A stretch of DNA of 64,000 bases, taken from assembly GCF_005871085.1 (NCBI RefSeq), contig NZ_VAUP01000028.1:310001-374000 (forward strand). Direction: 5' to 3'. This document shows, in pieces, positions 55,183-64,000 of this stretch; position 1 is the stretch's first letter; every line of letters starts with the position of its first letter. Source of the stretch: Xanthobacter autotrophicus (GTDB lineage Bacteria > Pseudomonadota > Alphaproteobacteria > Rhizobiales > Xanthobacteraceae). The notes below the pieces were generated by a model that did no database searches, was not told the DNA's origin, and was given only the letters and a program-made list of their open reading frames with translations. The translations under genes were made by a program, and so were the position numbers.

Positions 55183-55219
55183 ACCAAAGGCCGATGAGCT
55201 TGACTCATCGGCCTTTGGT
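55183..55219. terminator. Strong hairpin terminator after murJ
   Basis: A perfect 16-bp stem (ACCAAAGGCCGATGAG with CTCATCGGCCTTTGGT) and a 5-nt loop start one base after the murJ stop; it also lies downstream of ppk2 on the other strand. Confidence 0.85.
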
Positions 55220-55299
55220 CAAGCCCGCGCGACGCTTGAGCGTGCCCTCTCGGCATCGGTCGAAGACAAAAGGCCGATGGCATGCGGCCCCCGGCTCGG

Positions 55300-56403
55300 T
55301 TACCGGGACGAGGCGAAGTTGAATTCGCCCCGTTCGTGGATGGTATTGGCGCGGCCCACCAGCAGGTTGTCGACGGTGCCGATCCGCGCCGGGGCCTTGT
55401 CCTTGTAGGGCAGGGAATGCAGCACGTAGCGCATGGCGTTCAGGCGTGCGCGCTTCTTGTCGTCGGACTTGATGACCGTCCAGGGCGAATCCGCCGTATC
55501 GGTGTGGAAGAACATGGCTTCCTTGGCGCGGGTGTAGTCCTCCCACTTGTCGAGGGAGGCGAGGTCCACCGGCGACAGCTTCCACTGCTTGAGCGGGTGA
55601 ACCTTGCGCTCCTTGAAGCGGCGCCTCTGCTCGTCGCGGCTCACGGAGAACCAGAACTTGATCAGGTGGATGCCGCTGCGCACCAGGTTGCGCTCGAAGT
55701 CCGGTGCCTGGCGCAGGAACTCGCGATATTCCTCATCCGAGCAGAAGCCCATGACGCGCTCGACGCCGGCGCGGTTGTACCAGCTGCGGTCGAACAGCAC
55801 GATTTCGCCGCGCGTGGGCAAATGCTCCACATAGCGCTGGAAATACCACTGGCCGCGCTCCACATCGCTCGGCTTTTCCAAAGCCACCACCCGCGCGCCG
55901 CGGGGATTGAGATGCTCCATGAAGCGCTTGATGGCGCCGCCCTTGCCGGCGGCATCGCGCCCCTCGAACAGGATGATGACGCGCTGCTGGGCGTCCTTCA
56001 CCCAGGACTGGAGCTTCAGAAGCTCGGTCTGGAGGACGAACTTGTCGCGTTCGTAGTCGCTCCGCAGCATCTTGTACTTGAAGGGGTAGCCGCCCTGGCG
56101 CCAGTCATCGGCCAGTTCGTCGCTGGTCACCCGCGAATGCCCGGCGGGCTTGGGCAATCCTAGCGATTTGCGCAGGCGCACGGCGTCGTCGGGGGACGCG
56201 CCCGCGATGATGGCCTCGATCCCGGCATCGAGCCCGGTGCCTTCGGGACGCGCGGCGGCGATGGACACCAGTGCCGACACTTCGGCTTCCTGTGCCGCTT
56301 CGCGGCGTTCGTCGGCAAGGCTGGCTTCAACGGCAAGGGGAATCAGCGCCGGTTCGGTCGCGTCGTCGGTGGCTTCATGCGTGAGTTTGTCGTCGCTCGC
56401 CAT
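55300..56403 (-). CDS. ppk2: Polyphosphate kinase 2
   Basis: A 367-residue PPK2 with a 100-residue acidic N-terminal extension. The P-loop FEGRDAAGKGGAI and Walker B region VLFDRSWYNRAGVERVMGF are complete. It makes nucleoside triphosphates (often GTP or ATP) from polyphosphate. The start MASDDKL is chosen over a longer frame. Confidence 0.92.
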   Translation of the reverse strand: MASDDKLTHEATDDATEPALIPLAVEASLADERREAAQEAEVSALVSIAAARPEGTGLDAGIEAIIAGASPDDAVRLRKSLGLPKPAGHSRVTSDELADDWRQGGYPFKYKMLRSDYERDKFVLQTELLKLQSWVKDAQQRVIILFEGRDAAGKGGAIKRFMEHLNPRGARVVALEKPSDVERGQWYFQRYVEHLPTRGEIVLFDRSWYNRAGVERVMGFCSDEEYREFLRQAPDFERNLVRSGIHLIKFWFSVSRDEQRRRFKERKVHPLKQWKLSPVDLASLDKWEDYTRAKEAMFFHTDTADSPWTVIKSDDKKRARLNAMRYVLHSLPYKDKAPARIGTVDNLLVGRANTIHERGEFNFASSR

Positions 56404-56628
56404 GCGTGTTCTCTCCCCCCAAATGTCGTGTTGCAATGGCATGTCACGCCGTTGCGCCGGAAGCAGATGCTTTTGTTCAATTTTGTCGATTAGCCGGCTG
56501 ATGAGCCTTGACCGAAATCAATGGCCGAACAGGGATTGCGCGCGCCGCGCCGGCCGCTTGCGGCCCGCCGACCGATCCGGCGCGGTGTCGGGTTTCGGTC
56601 ATGGCGGCGTTCTTGCTTGGCGCGCGCC

Positions 56629-57273
56629 ATGGCACTCAAATTCTACATGACGCCGGGTTCGTGTTCGACCGGCATCCACATCCTGCTCGAAACGCTGGAA
56701 CTGCCGTTCGAGGTCTGGGTCGTCAACATTCCGGCGGGAGATCACCTGCGGCCGGACTATCTCAAGATCAATCCGCGAGGGACGATCCCCACGCTCGTGC
56801 TCAACGATGGCACCGCCCTGACCGACTTCAAATCCATCGCGCTGTGGCTGGCGCAAACCTACCCGCGCGCAAAGCTCCTGCCCGAGGATCCCGCGCTGGC
56901 GGCGCAGGCGGTCGATCTGCTGGAATTCGCGCTGATCCAACTGCATGGCGAGGGCTTCACCCGCATCTTCACCTCCGAGCGCTACATCTCGTCGGGCGGC
57001 ACGAAGCCCGGACAGCAGCTGAAGGACGACGTGACCTCCCACGGCCGGGAAATTGTCGAGCAGGCTTTCGCCGTGCTGGAGAAGCGCCTGCCGGCTGAGG
57101 GCTATGCGGTTGGCCCGACCTTCTCCATTGCCGATGCGGCGTTATTCTACAACGAGTTCTGGGCAGAAAAGACCGGCATCCCGATGCCGCCGCGCGTCCT
57201 GGCCCACTACCAGCGGGTGCGGGCACGGCCAGTGGTCCGGCAGGTGCTGGCCGAGGAAGGCTACCGCACCTGA
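56629..57273 (+). CDS. Glutathione S-transferase
   Basis: A 214-residue two-domain GST: thioredoxin-like N-domain (FYMTPGSCSTGIHILLETLE, NPRGTIPTLVL with the cis-Pro) and helical C-domain with the FSIADAAL motif. Substrate unknown. Convergent with the adenosine deaminase gene, only 10 bases apart. Confidence 0.9.
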   Translation: MALKFYMTPGSCSTGIHILLETLELPFEVWVVNIPAGDHLRPDYLKINPRGTIPTLVLNDGTALTDFKSIALWLAQTYPRAKLLPEDPALAAQAVDLLEFALIQLHGEGFTRIFTSERYISSGGTKPGQQLKDDVTSHGREIVEQAFAVLEKRLPAEGYAVGPTFSIADAALFYNEFWAEKTGIPMPPRVLAHYQRVRARPVVRQVLAEEGYRT

Positions 57274-57283
57274 TCCGTGGGCC

Positions 57284-58837
57284 TCAGCGCGGCAGGGGCA
57301 CGGGAACGGCCGCGCGCAGCACCGCCGCGATCTGCGCCAGCGGCGGCTGCTCCTCCCTTACGCTCTGTTCGAAATCGGCGAACGCCTGGTCGAGACGGGC
57401 GCGCTCGCGGTCCTTCTCCGCTTCGGTGAGGAAGGAGTGGGTCAGGGCCGTGTGGGCGATGGCCTTCAGCCGGGCGTAGCCCAGCCCATGGTCGCGCGCG
57501 GCACGGAAATACTCGTTGGTGAGATCGATGCGCGACACGCCGGCGTCGTCGGTGGCCAGCGTCACCGGCACGCCGGCATTGAGGTAGGTGACGACGGGAT
57601 GCTCTCTGCCGCGCACCCCGAGGATGACGTCGCTGGAGGTCAGGGCGATCTCGACGGTGACGCCGCGGCGGCGCATCTCGGCGAGCAGGCCGTCCATGTC
57701 GTTCTCGAAGCCCACCGCCGTGCCGTGGCCGATGCGGCGGGCGCCGGCGATCTCCACCGCCTCGCGGATGTGGAAGTCGAGGTCCGCGGGCGGCACCAGC
57801 CCCAGCCACAGCTCGCCCGCATGCAGCGCCACCGGCACGTCGGTGCCGGCGAGGAAGCCGATCCATTTCATGTGGGTGCGATAATCGCGCAGGGACACCC
57901 GGTAGTCTTCCGGCCCCACATAGTTCAGCCCCACCACCATGTCGGGCGCCGCCCGCACCAGGGCCGCCGCCAGCGCCGTCTGCGCGAAGACCGACGCCGG
58001 TGCGCTGTTGCGGTTCACCTGCGCGATGAAGCGGAAGGTGACGCCGCAGCCGGGGCGGGTCGCATCACCCGCGCAGTCGCGCAGGGCCTCGATGTGGGCG
58101 ACGATGGCGGCCACCTGCCGCGCCTTGGCAGTCACCGCATCGTCGAGGCCGCTACCCTGGAGCGCCGCCAGCATGGCCGCCGGCTCGCCGACCGCGCCGA
58201 TGGCCTGCGTCATACGCTCGCGCTCGGCCCCCTCGAAGAAGGTGACCATGAATTCCACGTATTGGACGTTGGAGGCGTCGTACTGCTTCAATTGGTCCAC
58301 CACCATCTCGGCCATGCGGCGGGCGGTCTGGTCCCAGTCCGAGCCGCCGGTGGCGGCGTTGAACTTGCTGAAGGTGGCGAAGAACTGGTCGTGGCCCGAG
58401 GGCACCGAAAGGGTCGGCAGGAACCACCGGGTGGACAGCGCATTGAGGATGAGATCGTAGGTGGTCTGCCCCTTCGGGCCGGACACGGCGTCGGCGAGTG
58501 GCACCACGGCAGGGTCTGTCCCGCATGGCTGGTCGGGGGCGGTGCCGTCAGGCCGGGGCACGAGGGTCATGTCGGCGCGGCGGAAGCACAGGCCGTCGTG
58601 GACCGCCCAGGCGAGAAAGCGTTCGGCATAGACCGCACCCGAGAGATGGGTGTGCAGATCGCCACCCTTGGGCATGCGGTGGAGGAAGGCGCGCATGCGC
58701 GGATGGTCGGCGCGCAGAGTCTCCAAATGGGCGGCCGTCACGACCCCGGGCAAATCGCGCGTGACCACGACGAGCCGCGCGAGCAGCATCGCGACCAGGA
58801 CGAAGAGAACGACGGCAAGGATACGGCGACGATGCAA
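57284..58837 (-). CDS. Adenosine deaminase family, membrane-anchored or exported
   Basis: A 517-residue metal-dependent deaminase: GDLHTHLSGAVY (His62, His64), HAGELWLG, IGHGTAVGFEN and TLATDDAGV form the zinc site and catalytic residues. An N-terminal hydrophobic helix (RRILAVVLFVLVAMLLARL) suggests a periplasmic, anchored enzyme of the ADGF type rather than a cytosolic Add. The start is a TTG. Confidence 0.85.
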   Translation of the reverse strand: MHRRRILAVVLFVLVAMLLARLVVVTRDLPGVVTAAHLETLRADHPRMRAFLHRMPKGGDLHTHLSGAVYAERFLAWAVHDGLCFRRADMTLVPRPDGTAPDQPCGTDPAVVPLADAVSGPKGQTTYDLILNALSTRWFLPTLSVPSGHDQFFATFSKFNAATGGSDWDQTARRMAEMVVDQLKQYDASNVQYVEFMVTFFEGAERERMTQAIGAVGEPAAMLAALQGSGLDDAVTAKARQVAAIVAHIEALRDCAGDATRPGCGVTFRFIAQVNRNSAPASVFAQTALAAALVRAAPDMVVGLNYVGPEDYRVSLRDYRTHMKWIGFLAGTDVPVALHAGELWLGLVPPADLDFHIREAVEIAGARRIGHGTAVGFENDMDGLLAEMRRRGVTVEIALTSSDVILGVRGREHPVVTYLNAGVPVTLATDDAGVSRIDLTNEYFRAARDHGLGYARLKAIAHTALTHSFLTEAEKDRERARLDQAFADFEQSVREEQPPLAQIAAVLRAAVPVPLPR

Positions 58838-58948
58838 GCAAGCCCCCTCGGCCAGACCCCCTCGGCGAAGGCTGTGCCGGGAGCCTAGCTCAAGCTCCGC
58901 CCGTCGGGAAATCCCGCCCGCGTCAGTCCCACGATCCGGGGGAGGGCG

Positions 58949-60019
58949 TCAGGAGGCGGCTCGGACGGCGCGCTTGGGGCTCGAGGTCTTGCGCACCAGC
59001 CATTGGCCGATGGGCTTTTCCACCCACAGGTGGACGCCCACCGAGACCAGCACGGTCAGCGCGAAGCCGATGGCATAGATGGCGACCAGCGGCAGGCCGA
59101 CCTTGGCCCCGGCCACACCGAACAGCTTGATGGTGAACGGGTGCGTCAGATAGAGCGCGTAGGAGGCATCGCCCCCGAGCGCCAGCGCCCGCGCCAACCC
59201 GTTCTCGCGCAGGGCCGGGCCGAGCACGGCCGCCGCGACGATGAGCGCCGCCGGAATGCCGCCGGTGACGAGGCGCCAGACGTGCTCGTAGGCTGCAGTC
59301 TGGAAGAAGGCCAGGGCGAGGGCGATGCCGGCCACCACGAGGCCTAGGGCCACGGCGCCCGATAGCCGCCGGCCATTGAGGAACAGCGCGGCGACGCAGG
59401 TTCCCAGCAGGAACTCGCCGATGATGGGATTGCCCCAGAACTTGAGCAGGAAGAATCGGTCGGGTGCCAGGAGCGCGGCAGCGATGAGGAGGATGAACAT
59501 GGCGCCCAGCGCCGCAAGCCCCGCCCGGCGCGGCAGCAGCAGCGCCACCGCGAAGAGGGCGTAGAACAGCATCTCGTAGTTCAGCGTCCAGCCCAGGGAC
59601 AGAATGGGGAACAGCTCGCCATCGGCGCGCGGCCATGGGATGAACGTGTAGGATGCGACAATGTGCTTCAGGTCGAGCCCGTTGTTGTTGATGAGTTGCG
59701 GCGCCGCCAGTAGCGAGGCCAGCATCAGCGTCGTGCAGATCCAGTAAAGCGGCACAATGCGGATGAGACGCCGGCGCAGGAAATCGGCGGGTGCGCCCGG
59801 AGCGCCGAAGCGGTCGTGCATCATGTAATACATGATGAAGCCGCTGATGACGAAGAAGATGTCGACGCCGAGTCCCCAGTCGATGAGGCCGATCTCTTCA
59901 AATGCGCGTCCGGTGCGCGCAGCGACGTTGCCGACTTCCACGCCCACATGGGCGAACACCACGAGAGCGGCCGCGAAGAAGCGCAGGATCTGCACGTTGA
60001 CGAGATAGGTCAGTTTCAT
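58949..60019 (-). CDS. Acyltransferase family 3 membrane protein
   Basis: A 356-residue multi-spanning O-acyltransferase of the OafA/YrhL type: LRFFAAALVVFAHVGVEVG carries the catalytic His, and GLGVDIFFVISGFIMYYM is the hallmark second motif. It probably acetylates an exported sugar. The start MKLTYLVNVQ is used. Confidence 0.9.
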   Translation of the reverse strand: MKLTYLVNVQILRFFAAALVVFAHVGVEVGNVAARTGRAFEEIGLIDWGLGVDIFFVISGFIMYYMMHDRFGAPGAPADFLRRRLIRIVPLYWICTTLMLASLLAAPQLINNNGLDLKHIVASYTFIPWPRADGELFPILSLGWTLNYEMLFYALFAVALLLPRRAGLAALGAMFILLIAAALLAPDRFFLLKFWGNPIIGEFLLGTCVAALFLNGRRLSGAVALGLVVAGIALALAFFQTAAYEHVWRLVTGGIPAALIVAAAVLGPALRENGLARALALGGDASYALYLTHPFTIKLFGVAGAKVGLPLVAIYAIGFALTVLVSVGVHLWVEKPIGQWLVRKTSSPKRAVRAAS

Positions 60020-60365
60020 CCGCCTTCCGTTTTTGCGGTCCGCCGTGCCTTGCACTGACGGGTGGAGACGCTTTCCGCCTGGGCCCCGCGCAGGCCACAG
60101 CGCCCGTCAAGTCCTTGCCTAAGGATTCAAGTGGTATTATCGTAAGACACAACCTTGCGGATTGCGCCGCTGGCCGTCGACCCATCCTGGATGAAACCGT
60201 GCCAACTGGGTCAGGTTAGCATGTGCGAAAGAAAGTTTCGAGCCTTCTCGCAAGCGCGGGAACTCTCGGCAAACGCCCACTTTTCGGGCTTCCCCCGCGT
60301 CTGCAATTGCAGGTAGAGTGACGAGAGCCGAGCCATGATGGCGCCACCGTGGGAAAGAGCCGAAC
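60020..60365. other. Divergent promoter region
   Basis: About 345 bases between the acyltransferase and methyltransferase genes. No protein-like frame; the AT-richer stretch around 60130-60150 may hold a promoter. Confidence 0.45.
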
Positions 60366-61094
60366 ATGACTCTGAACGAAGCGGGAAATCTTAGCCGTTA
60401 CCTGGATGAGCGCTATATTTCTGCCAATTCAGACTGGCACCAGGACGATAGTGCGTGGAAGTTCGCGCATATCTCCAACATCATGGATCGTAATTCCATC
60501 CGCCCGACCTCCCTGTGCGAGATCGGATGCGGTGCCGGCGGCATCGTCGAGCTTCTGGCCCGGCATCACCCGGACGCGATGGTCGACGGCTACGAAATCT
60601 CGCCCCACGCTTTCGCCATTTGCCAGCAGCGGCAGGCGCCCAACCTCTCCTTCACCCAGGGCAGCCCGTTCGACGGCGGACGCCGCTACGACGTGAGCAT
60701 GGCCATCGACGTGATCGAGCACGTGGAGGACCCGTTCGCCTTCGCCCGATCCATGGGCCGCATCTCGACCCACCAGGTGCTGCACATCCCGCTCGACATG
60801 AATGCGTTGGCGGTGGCCCGTGGCTGGGTCATCCAGGATGCCCGCAACCATATTGGCCACCTGCATTATTTCACCAAGGCGACCGCCCTCTCGCTGCTGG
60901 ACGAATGCGGGCTGGAGGTGGTCGACCATTTCTACACGCCCTGGGCCATCGACCAGGCCGGCAAGACGCTGAAGAAGCGGCTCGCCGCCTTCCCGCGCAA
61001 GGTCGCCTTCGGGCTGGCGCCCGATGCCATCGTACGCCTCGTGGGCGGCTGGTCGCTCATGGTTCTCACCCGTACCCGCGCTGCTTCGGCCTGA
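60366..61094 (+). CDS. Class I SAM-dependent methyltransferase
   Basis: A 242-residue protein with motif I CEIGCGAGGIVELLARH near residue 51 and a following acidic DGYEIS, then MAIDVIEHVEDPF. Substrate unknown; the acyltransferase beside it hints at surface-polysaccharide modification. Confidence 0.85.
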   Translation: MTLNEAGNLSRYLDERYISANSDWHQDDSAWKFAHISNIMDRNSIRPTSLCEIGCGAGGIVELLARHHPDAMVDGYEISPHAFAICQQRQAPNLSFTQGSPFDGGRRYDVSMAIDVIEHVEDPFAFARSMGRISTHQVLHIPLDMNALAVARGWVIQDARNHIGHLHYFTKATALSLLDECGLEVVDHFYTPWAIDQAGKTLKKRLAAFPRKVAFGLAPDAIVRLVGGWSLMVLTRTRAASA

Positions 61095-61316
61095 CCCGGC
61101 CCTTAGCTCCCCGGACCGGACAGGGGCGGGACAGCAGGTGTCGTTTCGGCGCGGGTCTATCATTGCGGTCCGCGGGAACCGGTCGCGATCGTCGCCAGCA
61201 TGGGCTGAGGCGCTCCGGTCAGATCGGGGCGCAATCCGGTCAGCAGACGCCCTCTTCGTCTTGAGCCGGGAAGACGGGCCGGGAAGATGTGGACCGTCTC
61301 CCTGTTTCCCGCACCG

Positions 61317-62171
61317 TCAGCCGACGGCGATTTCCTTGCCGCTGGCGCCCCACTCGGTCCACGAGCCGTCATAGAGCGCGAGCGGGGTCTTGCCGATCAA
61401 CTCCAGGGCCACCCACAGGATGGCCGCCGACACGCCGGAGCCGCACGAGGTAATGACCGGGCGGGACAGGTCGAGGCCGGAGGCCTCCACCACCGTGCGG
61501 ATCTCGTCCGGCGACACCAGCCGTCCGTCCTTCACCAGCCGGCCGTGGGGCAGGTTGAAGCTGCCGGGCATGTGGCCGGAGGGCAGGCCTTCGCGCGGTT
61601 CTGGGGCTTCGCCACGGAAGCGGGTGTCCTGGCGGGCGTCGAGCACCTGCGCGCTGCCGCTCTTTAAGGCTTGGTCCACGCGCTCGATGTCGGCGACGAG
61701 GGAATGGTCGAAGCGCGGATTGAAGATGGCGGGCAACCGGCGCACCACCCCGTCTTCCACCGGGCGCTCCTCGGCGAGCCATTTGGGCAGGCCGCCGTCG
61801 AGGATCTTCACGTCCTGCGCGCCGAACGCCCGGAAGGTCCACCACACCCGGGGCGCCGAGAAAAGGCCCACCGAATCATAGATCACGATGCGCAGCCCGT
61901 CGCCGATGCCCAGAGCGCCCATCGCCACCGCGAAGGCGTGGGCATCCGGCAGCATGTGGGGCAGGGAGGTGGAGTGGTCGGCGATGGTGTCGATGTCGAA
62001 ATGCACCGCGCCGGGAATGTGCCGCTCCAGATATTCCTTGGCGCCGCTGCGGCCGGAATTGGGCATGTGCCAGGAGGCGTCCACCACCACGAGGTCGGGC
62101 GCGCCGAGATTGGCGGCGAGCCATTGCGTGGAAACGAAGGGGCTCGCGGGCGTGTCGACGGTCTCGCTCAT
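61317..62171 (-). CDS. sseA: 3-mercaptopyruvate sulfurtransferase
   Basis: Two rhodanese domains in 284 residues; the active loop CGSGVSA near residue 238 is of the mercaptopyruvate type. The start MSETVDTPASP is used. It lies about 120 bases after cysK on the same strand, so the pair serves cysteine/sulfane-sulfur metabolism. Confidence 0.9.
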   Translation of the reverse strand: MSETVDTPASPFVSTQWLAANLGAPDLVVVDASWHMPNSGRSGAKEYLERHIPGAVHFDIDTIADHSTSLPHMLPDAHAFAVAMGALGIGDGLRIVIYDSVGLFSAPRVWWTFRAFGAQDVKILDGGLPKWLAEERPVEDGVVRRLPAIFNPRFDHSLVADIERVDQALKSGSAQVLDARQDTRFRGEAPEPREGLPSGHMPGSFNLPHGRLVKDGRLVSPDEIRTVVEASGLDLSRPVITSCGSGVSAAILWVALELIGKTPLALYDGSWTEWGASGKEIAVG

Positions 62172-62291
62172 GGGCTGTCTCTTTCGGCTCCATTCACGCA
62201 CTGGCAAGGGTGCGCGGCCCCTCATTGAGCGGATGGGCGCGCGCGTCAAGCGACCGGCGCAAGGCGCGCCGGAAGAGGCCCGCCAGCCGGA

Positions 62292-63320
62292 TCAGACCAG
62301 CACGTTCGGCACCTCGACCTTGCGCTCCAGCCATTCCGGCACCGGCAGGTTCTTGGAGCGCAGGAACTCGGGGTTGAAGAGCTTGGACTGGTAGCGGGTG
62401 CCGTAGTCGCACAGGATGGTCACGATGGTGTGGCCCGGCCCCATCTCCTTCGCGAGGCGGATGGCGCCCGCCACGTTCACCCCTGAGGAGCCACCGAGGC
62501 ACAGGCCCTCGTGCTCCAGCAGGTCGAACACCACGGGCAGGGCTTCCTCGTCCGGGATCTGGAAGGCGGTGTCGATGGGCGCGTCCACGAGGTTGGCGGT
62601 GATCCGCCCCTGGCCGATGCCCTCGGTGATGGAGGAGCCCTCGGCCTTCAGCTCGCCGGTGGTGTAGTAGGAATAGAGCGCCGCGCCCATGGGATCGGCG
62701 AGGCCGATGCGGATGTTGGGGTTGCGTGCCTTCAGCGCGATGGCGATGCCGGCCAGCGTGCCGCCCGTGCCCACCGAGCAGATGAAGCCGTCCAGCTTGC
62801 CGCCGGTCTGCTCCCAGATCTCGGGACCGGTGGTCTCGATATGGGCCTGCCGGTTGGCCACGTTATCGAACTGGTTGGCCCAGATGGCGCCGTTCGGCTC
62901 GGTCTTGGCCAGCGCCTCGGCGAGGCGGCCGGAGACCTTCACGTAATTATTGGGATTGGCATAGGCCACGGCCGGCACTTCCACCAGTGTGGCGCCAGCG
63001 AGCTTCAGCATGTCCTTCTTTTCCTGGGACTGGGTCTCGGGAATGACGATGACGGTGCGAAAGCCGAGGGGGGCGGCCACCAGCGCGAGGCCGATGCCGG
63101 TATTGCCGGCGGTGCCTTCCACGATGACGCCGCCGGGCTTCAGCGCCCCGCGCGCCACCGCGTCCTTGATGATGCCGAGGGCGGCGCGGTCCTTCACCGA
63201 CTGGCCCGGATTGAGGAACTCAGCCTTGCCGAGGATCTCGCAGCCGGTCTCTTCGGAGGCGCGCTTCAGGCGGATGAGGGGTGTGTTGCCGATGGAGTCC
63301 ACAAGGCCGTTACGGATCAT
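62292..63320 (-). CDS. cysK: Cysteine synthase A
   Basis: PLP-dependent O-acetylserine sulfhydrylase, 342 residues. The PLP lysine is Lys43 in SVKDRA, the substrate loop TAGNTG is at 70-75, and the phosphate loop GTGGT follows later. The C-terminal extension of about 30 residues is longer than in E. coli CysK. Confidence 0.92.
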   Translation of the reverse strand: MIRNGLVDSIGNTPLIRLKRASEETGCEILGKAEFLNPGQSVKDRAALGIIKDAVARGALKPGGVIVEGTAGNTGIGLALVAAPLGFRTVIVIPETQSQEKKDMLKLAGATLVEVPAVAYANPNNYVKVSGRLAEALAKTEPNGAIWANQFDNVANRQAHIETTGPEIWEQTGGKLDGFICSVGTGGTLAGIAIALKARNPNIRIGLADPMGAALYSYYTTGELKAEGSSITEGIGQGRITANLVDAPIDTAFQIPDEEALPVVFDLLEHEGLCLGGSSGVNVAGAIRLAKEMGPGHTIVTILCDYGTRYQSKLFNPEFLRSKNLPVPEWLERKVEVPNVLV

Positions 63321-63396
63321 GTGCGGATCAAAGCCTTCAATGAATGTGGTGGCACGTTACTCAACGCATCCCGCCGTATCAATATGACAAGCCCCA

Positions 63397-64000
63397 TCAT
63401 TTTCGTGTGGATTCAAGCGCGCGCAGCGCTCGCTCCCTTGCGGCGCCGTGGTCCACCAGCGGGCGCGGATAGGTTTGGCCGAGGCGGATGCCGGCATGGG
63501 CCAGCGTATCCGTGTCCGCCGTCCACGGCTTATGGATGAGCGGCGCCGGCAGCTTGGCCAACTCCGGCACATAGGTGCGCACATAAGTGCCGTCGGGGTC
63601 GAATTTCTCGCCCTGGGTCACCGGATTGAAGATGCGGAAATAGGGGGCTGCATCCATGCCGGAGCCCGCCACCCACTGCCAGGAGGCGGCGTTGTTGGCG
63701 CCGTCCGCATCCACCAGCGTGTCCCAGAACCAGTCCTCGCCTGCGCGCCAATCCATGAGCAGGTGCTTGGTGAGGAAGGAGGCCACCACCATGCGCACCC
63801 GATTGTGCATCCATCCGGTCTGCCAGAGCTGGCGCAGGCCGGCGTCCACCAGCGGATAGCCAGTCAGGCCCCTGTGCCAGGCCTTCAGCTCGCCGGGACA
63901 TTCGCGCCAGGGGAAGGCGTCGAACCCGCGCTGGATGTTGCTTCGGGCCAGGTCCGGCCGCTCGGCGAGGAGGTGGTAGGAGAATTCCCGCCAATACAGT
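63397..64000 (-). CDS. phrB: Deoxyribodipyrimidine photolyase (5' end outside window)
   Basis: The C-terminal FAD-binding region is present: YPLVDAGLRQLWQTGWMHNR, VRMVVASFLTKHLLMDWR, and NAASWQWVAGSGMDAAPYFR. The frame stays open to the window edge. Splits UV pyrimidine dimers using light. Confidence 0.92.
   Translation of the reverse strand, partial: LYWREFSYHLLAERPDLARSNIQRGFDAFPWRECPGELKAWHRGLTGYPLVDAGLRQLWQTGWMHNRVRMVVASFLTKHLLMDWRAGEDWFWDTLVDADGANNAASWQWVAGSGMDAAPYFRIFNPVTQGEKFDPDGTYVRTYVPELAKLPAPLIHKPWTADTDTLAHAGIRLGQTYPRPLVDHGAARERALRALESTRK

Overview
The window is high-GC DNA with dense, tightly packed operons. Its content (a lanthanide-type XoxF methanol dehydrogenase, a complete N-methylglutamate pathway for methylamine, alphaproteobacterial-style regulation) points to a methylotrophic alphaproteobacterium of the Hyphomicrobiales, plausibly Xanthobacteraceae. 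The genus is inference; no rRNA is present to settle it.

Layout. (1) 1-7.2 kb: the end of a TetR regulator, then a minus-strand zinc-uptake operon (small His-rich membrane protein, znuC, znuB, znuA, CobW-type GTPase) behind a Zur-box-like palindrome, then an allophanate hydrolase and a small membrane protein. (2) 7.2-22.1 kb: a methylamine island of the core genome. XRE-cupin regulator, mgsABC and gmaS, an ammonium/methylammonium channel with a textbook sigma-54 promoter, a LysR regulator and mgdABCD followed by purU. Together they carry the methyl group from methylamine through gamma-glutamylmethylamide and N-methylglutamate to folate-bound C1 and formate. (3) 22.4-43.8 kb: a 21.3-kb integrated element in tRNA-Phe, bounded by a 45-bp direct repeat of the tRNA 3' half. 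It carries a tyrosine integrase, an AlpA-like regulator, a primase-polymerase/helicase, a Res-Mod-DUF6508-(RelE:UvrD) operon, a C-protein-like regulator with GIY-YIG nuclease, a second GIY-YIG protein, a helicase-nuclease-zinc-ribbon protein, and a TacA/TacT toxin-antitoxin pair. (4) 43.8-50.5 kb: a second accessory segment outside the att repeat. A decayed glycosyltransferase is followed by a four-gene minus-strand operon that looks like a multicomponent alpha-helical pore-forming toxin with a 897-residue partner and a small membrane protein, then a decayed TacT-like gene. (5) 50.5-64 kb: core genes. xoxF, a lysozyme-inhibitor-like lipoprotein/periplasmic protein, murJ, ppk2, a glutathione transferase, a membrane-anchored adenosine deaminase, an acyltransferase, a methyltransferase, sseA, cysK and a photolyase running out of the window.

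The most interesting segment is the toxin-like operon at 44.6-49.8 kb, followed by the restriction/helicase operon at 24.3-32.7 kb with its RelE-UvrD fusion and a low-GC specificity region in the methylase. Several DNA/RNA elements are also notable: a 90-nt nested hairpin between znuC and znuB, a family of three related palindromes in the tRNA-Phe element, a restriction-modification-type C-box, and duplicated gene remnants (DUF429 and TacT) near the accessory borders.
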